Of a stretch of 64,000 nucleotides of DNA, positions 8,097-17,538 are shown one piece after another. Source of the stretch: Labrenzia sp. VG12. Its GTDB lineage: Bacteria > Pseudomonadota > Alphaproteobacteria > Rhizobiales > Stappiaceae. Numbering within the stretch: position 1 is the first letter of the stretch; each line of letters opens with the position of its first letter. The notes under the pieces are model-generated. The model was given only the letters and a program-made list of their open reading frames with translations. It made no database searches and was not told the origin of the DNA. Location of the stretch: NCBI RefSeq assembly GCF_002237595.1, contig NZ_CP022529.1:4866001-4930000 (forward strand), written 5' to 3'. A program made the position numbers and the translations under genes.

Positions 8097-8186
8097 AAGG
8101 AGCGGGGAACGAGAGCTGACCCGGTTCCGCAAGCGACCCCGATCCGCTAGTCTTTGCCGGATTCGATTGCAGCATACGATCTTTCC

Positions 8187-8771
8187 ATGTCCCTGACCTT
8201 TTCCTCTGTCTACCCGTTGAAACAGGCCCGCGCCCACGAGATCTGCGGTGACGGTGCGCTGGCTTTTGCCGCGATTGCGGCTGGCTCAGCAAAGGGAGCG
8301 GTTGTCTGGATTTCCGAAAGCTGGAGGCCGACCGTCAACCCGGAAGGCCTGGCACCTTATTGCGATCCGGGCCGGTTGTTGCTCACCCGGGCCGACAGCC
8401 AGCTCAACGTTCTGGCCAGCGCGGAAACGGCGCTGCGCTCCGGCGCTGCCGGGCTGGTGGTGGCCGAGGTTTCCGGAGCGATCGGCCTGACGGAAGGCCG
8501 GCGGCTGCAGCTGGCAGCCGAGGCCGGCGGCACCACCGCCATTCTCCTGATTCCGGAGGGCGCGGGCAGCAATGCGGCCGAAACCCGCTGGCGCTGCGCC
8601 GGTGTTCCGGCCCTCTCCGGACGCGCTTCGGCCCCTCGTCAAAACAGCCATGACTCGACTCATTGGCGCTGGGCACTTATAAAGAACAAAATAGGAACAT
8701 TGTCAGAATGGATTGTGCGTTGGGATGCAGCGTCGCGTCGTGTCATTGTGGTTTCCGAGGCTGGCGGCTGA
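8187..8771 (+). CDS. imuA: ImuA, RecA-like accessory factor of the mutasome
   Basis: A 194-residue protein that starts the imuA-imuB-dnaE2 cassette. The segments HEICGDGALAFAA, GAVVWISESWRPTVNPEGL and the C-terminal RWALIKNKIGTLSEWIVRWD follow the ImuA pattern. ImuA is a RecA-related protein that works with ImuB and DnaE2 in SOS-induced translesion synthesis. ATG 8187 is preferred to an upstream 8154 start because family members begin near the LTFSSVYPLKQ segment. Its 3' end overlaps imuB by 47 bases and contains a LexA site. Confidence 0.82.
   Translation: MSLTFSSVYPLKQARAHEICGDGALAFAAIAAGSAKGAVVWISESWRPTVNPEGLAPYCDPGRLLLTRADSQLNVLASAETALRSGAAGLVVAEVSGAIGLTEGRRLQLAAEAGGTTAILLIPEGAGSNAAETRWRCAGVPALSGRASAPRQNSHDSTHWRWALIKNKIGTLSEWIVRWDAASRRVIVVSEAGG
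8684..8698 (+). promoter_or_regulatory. LexA (SOS) box inside the imuA 3' end
   Basis: GAAC-AAAATAG-GAAC, an exact match to the alphaproteobacterial GAAC-N7-GAAC LexA site. It falls in an unusually A+T-rich patch 26 bases before the imuB ATG and encodes KNKIGT in ImuA. A weaker site, GAAC-N7-GACC, lies at 8107-8121 ahead of imuA. Confidence 0.65.
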
Positions 8772-10191
8772 GCGCGTTTTACGCGCCCGGCCCGTCGACG
8801 CGCCGTTTGCCTTAAGCCTGTTCGACCGCAATTCCGAACGCCTTTACGACCTGTGCGCACGCGCCGAAAGCTTCGGCCTCAATCGTGGCATGACGCTGGT
8901 TCATGCCCGCAGTTTCTGTCCCGAATTGCTGACCCGTCCGGCCGATCCGGCTGCCGATCAGCGCTTTTTGCGCCTCCTGGCCCGCTGGGCGACTCGCTAT
9001 TGCCCCTGGGTCGGGCTGGATGGCAATGACGGGCTTTTTCTCGACATCACCGGCTCGGCGCATCTGCTGGGCGGCGAAGAACCTCTGCTTGACGACATGC
9101 GCGCGCGTCTTGCCCGGGCCGGCCTGACCGCCCGGTTGGGACTGGCCGACACGCCCGGCACGGCCTGGGCGCTGGCGCATTTTTCCGAAGGCATTGCCAC
9201 GCCGGGCGAGACACTCAACCGGATCGGCTCCCTGCCGCTGCCGGCCCTGCGCCTTGCCGACCAGACCTGCACCAGCCTGGAGCGGCTCGGCATTGCCACG
9301 GTGTCCGAGCTCTACAATCTGCCGCGGGCAACCGTGGCCCGGCGCTATGACCGGGAGGTGCTGGCCCGGCTCGATCAGGCGCTCGGCAACCTGCCGGAAC
9401 AGATCTCGCCGCTGGGCGAGGAAAAGGTCTTTGCCGTGCGCATGACCCTGCCCGACCCGATCGGGCTTCTGGACGATGTCATGGCTGCCGCCCGGCGTCT
9501 TACCGCCCATCTTTGCCGGCGCCTCGACGAGGCCCAGCAGGGCGCCCGGCGGCTGAAACTGACCTTCCGGCGGGTCGATCAGGAAAACCAGTCGGTGGAA
9601 CTGAAGCTCGCCCGGCCGATGCGCGACGGCAAACGCCTCCTGGCCCTGTTCGAGCGCGGCGTCAGCGCGGTCGATGCGGGGTTCGGCATCGACATGATCC
9701 GCCTGGAAGCGCTGGAGGTGGAACCGCTCGGCCTGCGTCAGCTGGACCGCTCCGAGGGCCTGGCAAAAGACAGTCTTGATGATCTGATCACCCAGCTCGG
9801 CAACCGGGTCGGCCTTGAAAACATCCAGCGTTTTCAGCCGGTCGACAGCCATATCCCCGAGCGCAGTTTCAAGCTGGTGCCCGCCGCCTATAGCCGCCCT
9901 GCACCCGACTGGCCCTCCCACCGTCCGCGGCCGATCCGCCTGTTCGCACCCGAACCCATTCTGGGCTCCGGCTTTGAACCGCCCAGACGCTTCCGCTGGC
10001 GCGGCCGCATGCGCACCGTCCTGGAGGCCGAGGGGCCGGAGCGGATCACCCCGGCCTGGTGGGAACAGGATGACAGTTGGTCCAAGGGCCTGCGCGACTA
10101 CTGGCGCGTCGGCACCGGCGAGGGCCAGCGCCTGTGGCTGTTCCACACCCCCCAGGAGCCGGCCTGGTTCGTGCAAGGGGAGTTCGGCTGA
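8725..10191 (+). CDS. imuB: ImuB, inactive Y-family polymerase of the SOS mutasome
   Basis: A 488-residue Y-family homologue beginning MQRRVVSLWFPRLAAERVLR, the hallmark ImuB start. The fingers/palm region (FLDITGSAHLLGGEEPLLDD) lacks the acidic catalytic set of active polymerases. ImuB bridges the beta clamp, ImuA and DnaE2. An in-frame TTG at 8713 is possible, but ATG 8725 matches the family. It overlaps imuA, implying coupled translation. About 450 bases of repeat DNA separate it from dnaE2, which is unusual for this operon. Confidence 0.9.
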   Translation: MQRRVVSLWFPRLAAERVLRARPVDAPFALSLFDRNSERLYDLCARAESFGLNRGMTLVHARSFCPELLTRPADPAADQRFLRLLARWATRYCPWVGLDGNDGLFLDITGSAHLLGGEEPLLDDMRARLARAGLTARLGLADTPGTAWALAHFSEGIATPGETLNRIGSLPLPALRLADQTCTSLERLGIATVSELYNLPRATVARRYDREVLARLDQALGNLPEQISPLGEEKVFAVRMTLPDPIGLLDDVMAAARRLTAHLCRRLDEAQQGARRLKLTFRRVDQENQSVELKLARPMRDGKRLLALFERGVSAVDAGFGIDMIRLEALEVEPLGLRQLDRSEGLAKDSLDDLITQLGNRVGLENIQRFQPVDSHIPERSFKLVPAAYSRPAPDWPSHRPRPIRLFAPEPILGSGFEPPRRFRWRGRMRTVLEAEGPERITPAWWEQDDSWSKGLRDYWRVGTGEGQRLWLFHTPQEPAWFVQGEFG

Positions 10192-10230
10192 TGGTTTTTG
10201 GCCGCTGCCTTTCCAAACACGGTTTCTTTC

Positions 10231-10372
10231 CGTGTCACCCCGGAGGAGCAAAGCGAGATCCGGGGCCTACTCGTTTGCAGAGCCTTGGGACAAGGATGCA
10301 TCACCTTCGCTTCGGCAAGCGGCGAGGCGAGTGGGTCCCGGCTCTGCGCTGGCGCTTGGCCGGGATGACACC
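10231..10372. repeat. RPE-like inverted repeat after imuB
   Basis: The left arm from 10231 (GTGTCACCCCGGAGGAGCAA...) pairs with the right arm ending near 10372 (...GGCGCTTGGCCGGGATGACAC). It is the same class as the CGTCAT palindromes at 731 and 8006. It sits in the imuB-dnaE2 spacer. Confidence 0.6.
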
Positions 10373-10430
10373 GAAAGATGCGTCTGGCTCTTGTGTCCCT
10401 GATAGATTTGAGCTTCACCGCATACACCCC

Positions 10431-10575
10431 CTCTCCCCCTTGAGGGCGAGATGTCCCCGTCAGGGGACAGAGGGGGGTATCGGCCTTTCGGCGAACGCTG
10501 GCCTCTCCGGATTTTGTGGCGCGGCTTCACCCCCCTCTGTCCGGTTCCCGGACATCTCCCCCGCAAGGGGGGAGA
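10431..10575. repeat. Palindromic dispersed element, copy B
   Basis: Homologous along its length to 891-1036, with the right arm (10526-10575) identical over 50 bp. The inverted arms can form a strong hairpin. It lies 70 bases before the dnaE2 start, so it could reduce readthrough from imuB or act as an mRNA boundary. Confidence 0.7.
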
Positions 10576-10644
10576 GGGGCGCAAGGGGAAGGGCCGTGCC
10601 GGTTTTTGGAATGACGCCGGAGCAGGATCTCGGGAGCTCCGTTC

Positions 10645-13600
10645 ATGAGCCGTGAGCCTTCCGCTGACAGTTTCCGCCTGGAACCGGCCCGCTATGCGGA
10701 GCTTGCGGTGACGTCCAATTTCTCGTTCCTCACCGGCGCGTCCCACCCGGAAGAGCTGGTGACGCGGGCAGCCGCGCTTGGCCTTGAGGCGATTGCGATC
10801 ACCGATCGCAATTCGCTGGCCGGAGTGGTGCGGGCTTTTTCGGCGTTGAAGGAGATCAAGCGCGCCGCGGCCGAAGAAGGCGTGCAGATCCGCTCCCATT
10901 CGCAGATCGATTCATCCTCGCGCCAGGAGACCAACACCAGCCCGCCGCTCGCCCTGCCGGAGACGTTGAAACTGCCGCGGCTGATTGTCGGCGCGCGGCT
11001 GGTGCTGCAGGACAGCCCGGTCGACTGGGTGGCACTGCCCACCGACCGCGCCGCGTACGAACGGCTCAGCCAGCTGCTGACGCTGGGCAAGCGCCGTGCG
11101 GAAAAAGGCGATTGCCATTTGAACCTGGAAGATCTGCTTTGCGCCGCAAAGGGCCAGATCCTGATCGCCCTGCCCCAGGGGGCGTCCGCGCAGACGGGCC
11201 TCTGCGCCACAACATGCGATCACATCCGCCGGCTGCGCCAGGAACTGCCGGGCCATGTCTTTCTGGGCGCGGCGCCCCGTTATGACGGCACCGACCAGGC
11301 CTGGTTCCGGACCTGTGCCCAGGCCGCGCATTCGCTCGCCGCGCCGATGGTGGCTGTCGGCGACGTCATGATGCATCACGCCGGCCGCCGCCGGCTGGCC
11401 GATGTGCTGACCTGCCTGCGCGAGGGCTGCACCATCGACGAGATCGGCACCCGGGCGCTGCCCAATGGCGAGCGGCGGCTGAAGGCCCCGGACGACATGG
11501 CGCGCCTTTTCCGCCATCACCCGGCCGCGTTCCGCCGCACGCTGGAAATCGCCACCCGCTGCAGCTTCGACCTCTCCGAACTGTCTTATGAATATCCGGA
11601 CGAGATCATGGGCGGCGAGGACCCGCAGGCGCGGCTGGAACGGCTGACCTATGAGGGGCTGGAACACCGCTATCCGGCGGGCGTTCCGGACCATGCGCTC
11701 AAGCTGGCGGCGAAGGAGCTGACGCTGATCGCCAAGCTGAAATTCGCGGCCTATTTCCTGACCGTGCATGACATTATCGGCTTTGCCAGAAGCCGCCACA
11801 TCCTGTGTCAGGGGCGCGGCTCGGCGGCCAATTCGATCATCTGTTATGCGCTCGGCATCACGGACGTTGGCCCGGAAACCATCACCATGGTCTCCGAGCG
11901 CTTCATTTCAGAACATCGCGGCGAACCGCCCGATATCGATGTCGATTTCGAGCATGAGCGGCGCGAGGAGGTGATCCAGTATGTCTACGAAAAATACGGC
12001 CGTCACCGCGCCGGGCTCTGCGCCACGGTGATCCATTTCCGCACCCGCGCCGCGATCCGCGAGGTCGGCAAGGTGATGGGGCTGAATGCGGATGTCACCG
12101 CGGCGCTCGCCGGCCAGATCTGGGGCAGCTCCAACAAGGGGCCGGAGGAAACGCGTGTGAAGGAGATCGGTCTTGATCTCGACAACCCCCGTGTCCGGCA
12201 GACCATCGAGCTGATCCGGGAGATCATCGGCTTTCCAAGGCATCTGAGCCAGCATGTCGGTGGTTTCGTGATCACGCAAGGCCGGCTCGACGCGCTCTGC
12301 CCGATCGAGAACGCCGCCATGGAAAACCGCACCGTCATTGAATGGGACAAGGACGATATCGACGCGCTTGGCATTTTGAAGGTCGACATGCTCAGCCTCG
12401 GCATGCTCACCTGCATCCGCAAGTGTTTTCAGCTGATCGACACGCATCATGGCGATCAGCTGACGCTCGGCACCGTGCCCCAGGCGGACAAGAAGACCTA
12501 TGACATGCTCTGCGTCGCCGATGCCATCGGCGTCTTCCAGGTGGAAAGCCGGGCGCAGATGAACTTCCTGCCGCGCATGCGCCCGCGCGAATTCTACGAC
12601 CTTGTCATCGAGGTCGCGATTGTGCGCCCCGGCCCGATCCAGGGCGGCATGGTGCACCCCTATATCAACCGCCGACAGGGCAAGGAGAAGGTGGCATTTC
12701 CCTCAAAAGAACTGGAGGAGGTGCTCGGCAAGACGCTCGGCGTGCCGCTGTTCCAGGAACAGGCCATGCAGATCGCGGTCGTCGCCGCCGGTTTCACCCC
12801 GTCGGAGGCCGATAAACTCCGCCGCTCCATGGCGACCTTCCGGCGCATGGGCACGATCGGTCAGCTGAAGGAGAAGTTCATCTCCGGCATGCTCAGCCGT
12901 GGCTACGAGCTGGAGTTTGCCCAGAACTGTTTCGGCCAGATCGAGGGCTTCGGCGAATACGGTTTTCCCGAAAGCCACGCTGCCGCCTTTGCCATGCTGG
13001 CCTATGTCTCGGCTTACCTCAAATGCCATTACCCGGCCGAATTCGCCTGCGCGCTTTTAAACGCCCAGCCGATGGGCTTTTACGCTCCGGCGCAGATCGT
13101 GCGCGATGCCCGCGAGCACCAGGTCGAGGTCCGCCCGGTCTGCGTCAACACCAGCGAATGGGACAACATCCTGGAGCGGCGCAGCGACGGCGCGCTGGCG
13201 CTGCGCCTCGGCTTCCGCCAGATCAAGGGCCTCCGCGAAGAAGACGCTGCCTGGATCGTCGCCGCCCGCGGCAACGGCTATCCGGACACCGAAACCCTCT
13301 GGCTCCGCACCGGCGTGCCGCCGGCCACCCTGGAGCGGCTGGCCGAGGCCGATGCCTTTGCCGGCATGGGCCTCAATCGCCGTGCCGCGCTCTGGCAGGT
13401 GAAGACCATCCGCAGCCCGAAACCCCTGCCGCTCTTCAACGACCCGATCGACGGCGAGGCGATCTTCGAGCCGGAGGTGCATCTGCCGGCCATGCATCTC
13501 GGCCAGGAGGTGGTGGAGGATTACCTCTCGACCCGGCTGACGCTGCGGGCCCATCCGATGGAGCTGTTACGCCCGCATATCCCGCATCTGACGCCCCATG

Positions 13601-14034
13601 ACCGGCTCGCCGCGCTGACCCCGCGCGAGGCGCGCCGCGTCTCCGTCTGCGGCCTCGTCATCACCCGCCAGCGCCCCGGCACGGCCTCCGGCGTCATTTT
13701 CCTGACGCTCGAAGACGAGACCGGCGTCTCCAACGTGGTCGTCTGGCCGAAAATGTACGAAAAATTCCGCCCCGCCGTTCTCGGCGGCCGGCTCCTGAAA
13801 GTCACCGGCCGTCTGGAGCGGGAAGGCATGGTGGTCCACCTCATCGCCGACCACATCGAAGACCGCTCCCGCGACCTCTCCCTCCTCGGCCACCCGAGCG
13901 ACAACGTGCTGGGTGAGATGGGCCCCAAGACCGACGACGTGCCGGTGCACCTGAAATCGGACGCCCAGAAGACACGGGCGATGCATCCGAGGGAACAGGC
14001 CAAGCGATTGTTTCCGAGTAGGGATTTTCATTGA
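10645..14034 (+). CDS. dnaE2: Error-prone DNA polymerase DnaE2 (ImuC)
   Basis: A 1129-residue C-family DNA polymerase. The N-terminal PHP domain opens YAELAVTSNFSFLTGASHPE. The polymerase core contains RGSAANS and the acidic motif PPDIDVDFEHERREEV (residues about 430-445). The C-terminal OB-fold (VSVCGLVITRQRPGTASG) follows. DnaE2 extends DNA past lesions during SOS mutagenesis with ImuA and ImuB. The length fits the DnaE2 class rather than replicative DnaE1, which is longer. No LexA site is seen in its own spacer. Confidence 0.95.
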   Translation: MSREPSADSFRLEPARYAELAVTSNFSFLTGASHPEELVTRAAALGLEAIAITDRNSLAGVVRAFSALKEIKRAAAEEGVQIRSHSQIDSSSRQETNTSPPLALPETLKLPRLIVGARLVLQDSPVDWVALPTDRAAYERLSQLLTLGKRRAEKGDCHLNLEDLLCAAKGQILIALPQGASAQTGLCATTCDHIRRLRQELPGHVFLGAAPRYDGTDQAWFRTCAQAAHSLAAPMVAVGDVMMHHAGRRRLADVLTCLREGCTIDEIGTRALPNGERRLKAPDDMARLFRHHPAAFRRTLEIATRCSFDLSELSYEYPDEIMGGEDPQARLERLTYEGLEHRYPAGVPDHALKLAAKELTLIAKLKFAAYFLTVHDIIGFARSRHILCQGRGSAANSIICYALGITDVGPETITMVSERFISEHRGEPPDIDVDFEHERREEVIQYVYEKYGRHRAGLCATVIHFRTRAAIREVGKVMGLNADVTAALAGQIWGSSNKGPEETRVKEIGLDLDNPRVRQTIELIREIIGFPRHLSQHVGGFVITQGRLDALCPIENAAMENRTVIEWDKDDIDALGILKVDMLSLGMLTCIRKCFQLIDTHHGDQLTLGTVPQADKKTYDMLCVADAIGVFQVESRAQMNFLPRMRPREFYDLVIEVAIVRPGPIQGGMVHPYINRRQGKEKVAFPSKELEEVLGKTLGVPLFQEQAMQIAVVAAGFTPSEADKLRRSMATFRRMGTIGQLKEKFISGMLSRGYELEFAQNCFGQIEGFGEYGFPESHAAAFAMLAYVSAYLKCHYPAEFACALLNAQPMGFYAPAQIVRDAREHQVEVRPVCVNTSEWDNILERRSDGALALRLGFRQIKGLREEDAAWIVAARGNGYPDTETLWLRTGVPPATLERLAEADAFAGMGLNRRAALWQVKTIRSPKPLPLFNDPIDGEAIFEPEVHLPAMHLGQEVVEDYLSTRLTLRAHPMELLRPHIPHLTPHDRLAALTPREARRVSVCGLVITRQRPGTASGVIFLTLEDETGVSNVVVWPKMYEKFRPAVLGGRLLKVTGRLEREGMVVHLIADHIEDRSRDLSLLGHPSDNVLGEMGPKTDDVPVHLKSDAQKTRAMHPREQAKRLFPSRDFH

Positions 14035-14370
14035 GGAGGGGAGGGACGAAGGGGAGTGGACAACCGGAGCTGCGGAGAGGTGATCTCAGTAGATCGTAAG
14101 AACCAGAAATTCACACGCATCGTAGCGAATTCAACGCTGGGCGTGAAATTCTCGCGGAGAGTTTCCCTATAAGGATGTGTCAGGCCCGCTATGTGTCTTC
14201 CAATACGAAAAACACTACCAAAGCAACGTCAACTGCGATCATCCCTTCTCAGGGCGATAAACCACTGATGAGCCTAATCTCGGCGATGCCGTAACGAACT
14301 TGCCTCACAAAAGTTTCTTTCAGCCTCACTAAAGGAATGTCACCTCCAACAACCTAAGCTTGCACCTGCC
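14035..14370. other. Intergenic boundary between dnaE2 and the A+T-rich island
   Basis: I see no gene in this stretch. It begins G+C-rich and becomes A+T-rich after about 14160. An imperfect inverted repeat (AGAAATTCACACGC near 14106 and GCGTGAAATTCT near 14149) is the only structure noticed. Confidence 0.4.
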
Positions 14371-14397
14371 GAATTTATCAGTAAACATTGATAATTC
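14371..14397. promoter_or_regulatory. Inverted repeat before the orphan ATPase
   Basis: TTATCA-gtaaacat-TGATAA, extended to GAATTTATCA / TGATAATTC with one gap. It ends 17 bases before the chosen ATG at 14414. It could be an operator or a 5'-leader hairpin; no regulator gene is adjacent. Confidence 0.4.
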
Positions 14398-14413
14398 AGC
14401 GACCGGAGAGAAC

Positions 14414-15946
14414 ATGGCCGACGAAATTCTTAAACTTCGAGAAATTATCACTGAAAATCTTCGTATTCAGAAGCACAGTGAATCCGTTACTTATGTGGAT
14501 ACAGATTCTCTAATTCTTGATTTGCGAGCAAAGCAAAACCACGCAGTATTTGCGAGGCGTGGTTGTGGCAAAACGCTTTTGATGTTTAAATCAGCAGAGC
14601 AGGCTTCAGAAGATGTTAGAACGATTTATTTAAACTGCGAGGACTTCAAACGTCATAGTTTCCCAGACGTCCTGTTAGTGATTCTTGAGTCTGTTTTTTC
14701 GGAATTACAGGCCAATTGCCACGGCTGGTTCGGTCGAAAACGTCGCCTTAAGCAGATTGTTCAGGAAGTTATCAATGATATCAATAAGATCAAAGAACAA
14801 CCTGACGAAAGAACAAGCGAAGTTCGCACTGAAAGCGAAGAAAATAGCACCAACAAGAACTCGATCTCATTGGGAGCCAAATCATCAGGGCTGGATCTAG
14901 GGCTAAAATCAGACAGATCGGCGACAGCTTCCATTCGCGTAGAAAGAGCATTTCAAGAACATCAGTCGAAACTGAAGCAACTCGACATAAGACTTCCTGA
15001 ATACAAACGCAATATTCGTGAATTCTTCCAGTTGTCAAGCAAGGTGAAATTTGTTTTCATACAGCTTGATGATCTCTACCATCTCGACCGGGTTCATCAA
15101 GCATTTGTTGTGGACTATGTTCACAGGCTTTGCAAGGATTTGCCTCTATTCTTCAAAATTGCAACATTGAGACATGCGAGTACTTTGTATGTCGACAGAA
15201 ATGGTCAGCCGTTCGGCGCGCAAGAGCGCCATGATTTTCAACCTGTAAGTATTGACTATGATTTCGGCAACTTCGAGAAAACACGTCGCCGAAACTTGGC
15301 AATTCTTGAGGGATTTGGAAAACAAGCTGGCATGAGTAAAAGTGAAATAGGGGCTCTGTTCAAGGGGGAGGGATTTCAGAGACTTGTAATGGCGGGAGGC
15401 GGTGTACCTCGTGATGTTATGTCGCTTTTTTTGGAGATATTGCCGTCCGTGTCTTCCGGCGACGGAAGAATTGGAAAAGACGATGTTCGCATTAGTAGTC
15501 GATCCAATTTTGAGCGTCGCATAGAAGAGCTGAAGCAAGACTCTCAGGATCAAGAGCAAGAAGGACTACTTAAAGGAATATATTTAATTCGAGAGTTTTG
15601 TCTCGCTAAGCAAAACAATATTTTTAATGTCAGTGAGGAGTTACTCAAGAGAAATGAACAAGTTCGAGGGCTTGTGTATCGTCTTTTAGACTATAGAATT
15701 ATTCACAATTGCGGGACGGCACTCACGCACAAGTCTCAACCTGGAACCTTTCAGGCCTTTGCAATAGATATTGGATGTTATGCTCACCTGAGAAAGCTTG
15801 AAGGACGTTTTAATGAAATCGATGTCTCTTCGTCGCAAGCTAAAGAGCGCATGCGCTCGGCACCTGTAATGACACTAGAATGGCTCGAGGAGAACCAAAG
15901 TTCAGTACCGTCGGAAAATCTCGAGGGCGAACTACTATCTGAGTAA
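14414..15946 (+). CDS. Orphan P-loop AAA ATPase, ORC/CDC6-like
   Basis: A 510-residue protein. Walker A is FARRGCGKT (residues 46-54) and Walker B is VKFVFIQLDD (211-220). A charged linker about residues 110-180 contains SEENSTNKNS, MAGGGVPRDV near residue 326 resembles the sensor-2/arginine region of ORC/CDC6- and KAP-type ATPases, and the C-terminal third looks like a winged helix. GGAG 5 bases before ATG 14414 decides this start over 14360. Codon use and base composition are far more A+T-rich than the neighbours, a sign of transfer. Its role is unknown; anti-phage or plasmid-type functions are possible but unproven. Confidence 0.6.
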   Translation: MADEILKLREIITENLRIQKHSESVTYVDTDSLILDLRAKQNHAVFARRGCGKTLLMFKSAEQASEDVRTIYLNCEDFKRHSFPDVLLVILESVFSELQANCHGWFGRKRRLKQIVQEVINDINKIKEQPDERTSEVRTESEENSTNKNSISLGAKSSGLDLGLKSDRSATASIRVERAFQEHQSKLKQLDIRLPEYKRNIREFFQLSSKVKFVFIQLDDLYHLDRVHQAFVVDYVHRLCKDLPLFFKIATLRHASTLYVDRNGQPFGAQERHDFQPVSIDYDFGNFEKTRRRNLAILEGFGKQAGMSKSEIGALFKGEGFQRLVMAGGGVPRDVMSLFLEILPSVSSGDGRIGKDDVRISSRSNFERRIEELKQDSQDQEQEGLLKGIYLIREFCLAKQNNIFNVSEELLKRNEQVRGLVYRLLDYRIIHNCGTALTHKSQPGTFQAFAIDIGCYAHLRKLEGRFNEIDVSSSQAKERMRSAPVMTLEWLEENQSSVPSENLEGELLSE

Positions 15947-16163
15947 ACCAACAGAAGTTGGGTGTGTGAATGCACAACCTCGGTGAATGCCGAAATGAAG
16001 GATAGCAGCGCACCATGCGGCTTGGCCGATGAATGACAGCCCCAGCCCGCCTTCACCCCCAACCGAAGTTCCAGTTGATTTGTACCCTCGGACCGGATCA
16101 CATGGTGTCCCCGGCAACACCCAAGGTCACCAGCCGCAGGACCAGCGGCTGACTGGAGCCATC

Positions 16164-17350
16164 ATGCGCCTGCTTGCTCTCTTCCTTGCCCTCATGTGTC
16201 TTTGCAGCCCGGCTCTGGCCGGTGTGGAAGACAAGGTCGCGGCCGCGGCGCCGTCGGGGGTCGTGCTTGTGCTGGATGAGACGGGCAACGAGCTGGTGGC
16301 GCAAAACGCCGAGCGGTCCTTTGTCCCGGCGTCGGTCGCCAAGCTCGTCACCGCCTGGTTGGCGCTGGAGGTTCTGGGGGAGGATTACCGGTTCACGACA
16401 AGCTTTTACCTGGACAAGAACAGGGTGCTCTATGTGCGCGGCGGCGGCGATCCGTTCCTGGTCTCCGAGGAGCTTGCGCTGCTCGTGCCCGAGCTTCTTG
16501 CCGCGACCGGCAAGGAACCGTTCGCAGGCCTTGTTCTGGACGCAAGCTATTACCCGGCCAGTCTTCGGATCCCGGGTATCGAAGACACCGGCGCGGCCTA
16601 TGACGCCCTCAACGCGGCCCTTGCGGTCAATTTCAACACGATCCATGCCGTCAGAAAGGGAAACACGGTCCGTTCTGCGGAAAAGCAGACCCCGATCACC
16701 CCCCTGGCGGTGAGCCAGTTCCGGGAGCGTGGCCCAAAGGGGCGCGGCCGCATCAGCCTGGCCCAGGAAGACCCTGCCATAGGCGTGCGCTATGCCGGCG
16801 AGCTGCTTGCCGCCTTTATCGAGCGGGCCGGAGGGCGTGTTGACGGCGACATCTCAACCGGGCCCGTGCCCGCAGACCTTGAGCCTGTCCATGTGCACCA
16901 CCAGTCCCGCCCCCTGTCGGAGATCCTGACCCTGCTGATGATCGGGTCGAACAACTATATCGCCAACCAGATCTTTCTGGAGATTGGCGCGCACCGTTTC
17001 GGCGGGCCGGTCAGTCTTGAAAAGTCGCAGCAGGTCACGAAAGACATCCTGGCCGAACACGGCATCACCGAGGGCCTGGTCCTCAAGGAAGGTTCGGGCA
17101 TCAGCCCCGACAACCTTTTCTCCCCCAAAGCCTCGCCAAAGTACTGCAGCAATTTGCGCCGCATGCGGACCTGCTGCCCAAGACCCGGGCCGGATCCCGC
17201 TACAAGACGGGCACGATCCCGGGTGTGAAGGCCCTGGCGGGATACGTGAACACCTCAAACCACGGCCTGGTGCCCTTCGTGATCTCGCTGAAGGGCAACA
17301 CGGGAAAGACCCGGTTCCGCCTGCTCAGGACGCTTGAACTCGGTCTCTAA
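16164..17350 (+). pseudogene. dacB: D-alanyl-D-alanine carboxypeptidase (PBP4/DacB, S13 family), frameshifted
   Basis: It begins with a clear signal peptide (MRLLALFLALMCLCSPALAG). The S13 active-site motifs SVAK (SxxK) and SNN (SxN) are present. Near 17131 the frame breaks: AAAGCCTCGCC lacks one C relative to the frame needed. In the +1-restored frame the rest reads ...YKTGTIPGVKALAGYVNTS... and ends in LELGL at the TAA 17348-17350, supplying the KTG motif. As read, the product has a scrambled tail and lacks KTG, so it would be inactive. This is either a true frameshift or a base missing from a C run. The normal role is periplasmic peptidoglycan trimming. Confidence 0.8.
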
Positions 17351-17354
17351 CGGG

Positions 17355-17450
17355 AGGCCGGAGGTCGGCGTGATCGGCGATGGCGCGATGTCCTTTTCTG
17401 ACAGGTACGGGCCGACGTCGTCATCGCGACCAGGGCCTCGTTCACCCGCG
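17355..17450 (+). pseudogene. Relic of an aldo/keto reductase N-terminus
   Basis: Translated, bases 17355-17420 read RPEVGVIGDGAMSFSDRYGP, nearly the same as GPEVGAIGYGAMSFSDMYGP of the intact reductase at 18625. After an internal deletion and frame change the text continues VIATRASFT, matching IIATKASIT. It is therefore a decayed, internally deleted copy about 1.3 kb upstream of the intact gene. Confidence 0.7.
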
Positions 17451-17538
17451 TGATGCATCTGAGAGCGCAGAACAAGCAGCGCTTCCAGAGCCGGGATTTT
17501 CAGCGTGGCGGCGAATGGGCCGCGAGCGGACCTTCTAA

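Noticed and set aside
8107..8121. LexA box before imuA (GAAC-N7-GACC)
   Set aside because: One mismatch in a key position, so not listed as a feature; kept as a possible weak site.
14360..14413. Longer start for the orphan ATPase
   Set aside because: The internal ATG at 14414 has a good GGAG site, while the extension covers an inverted repeat.
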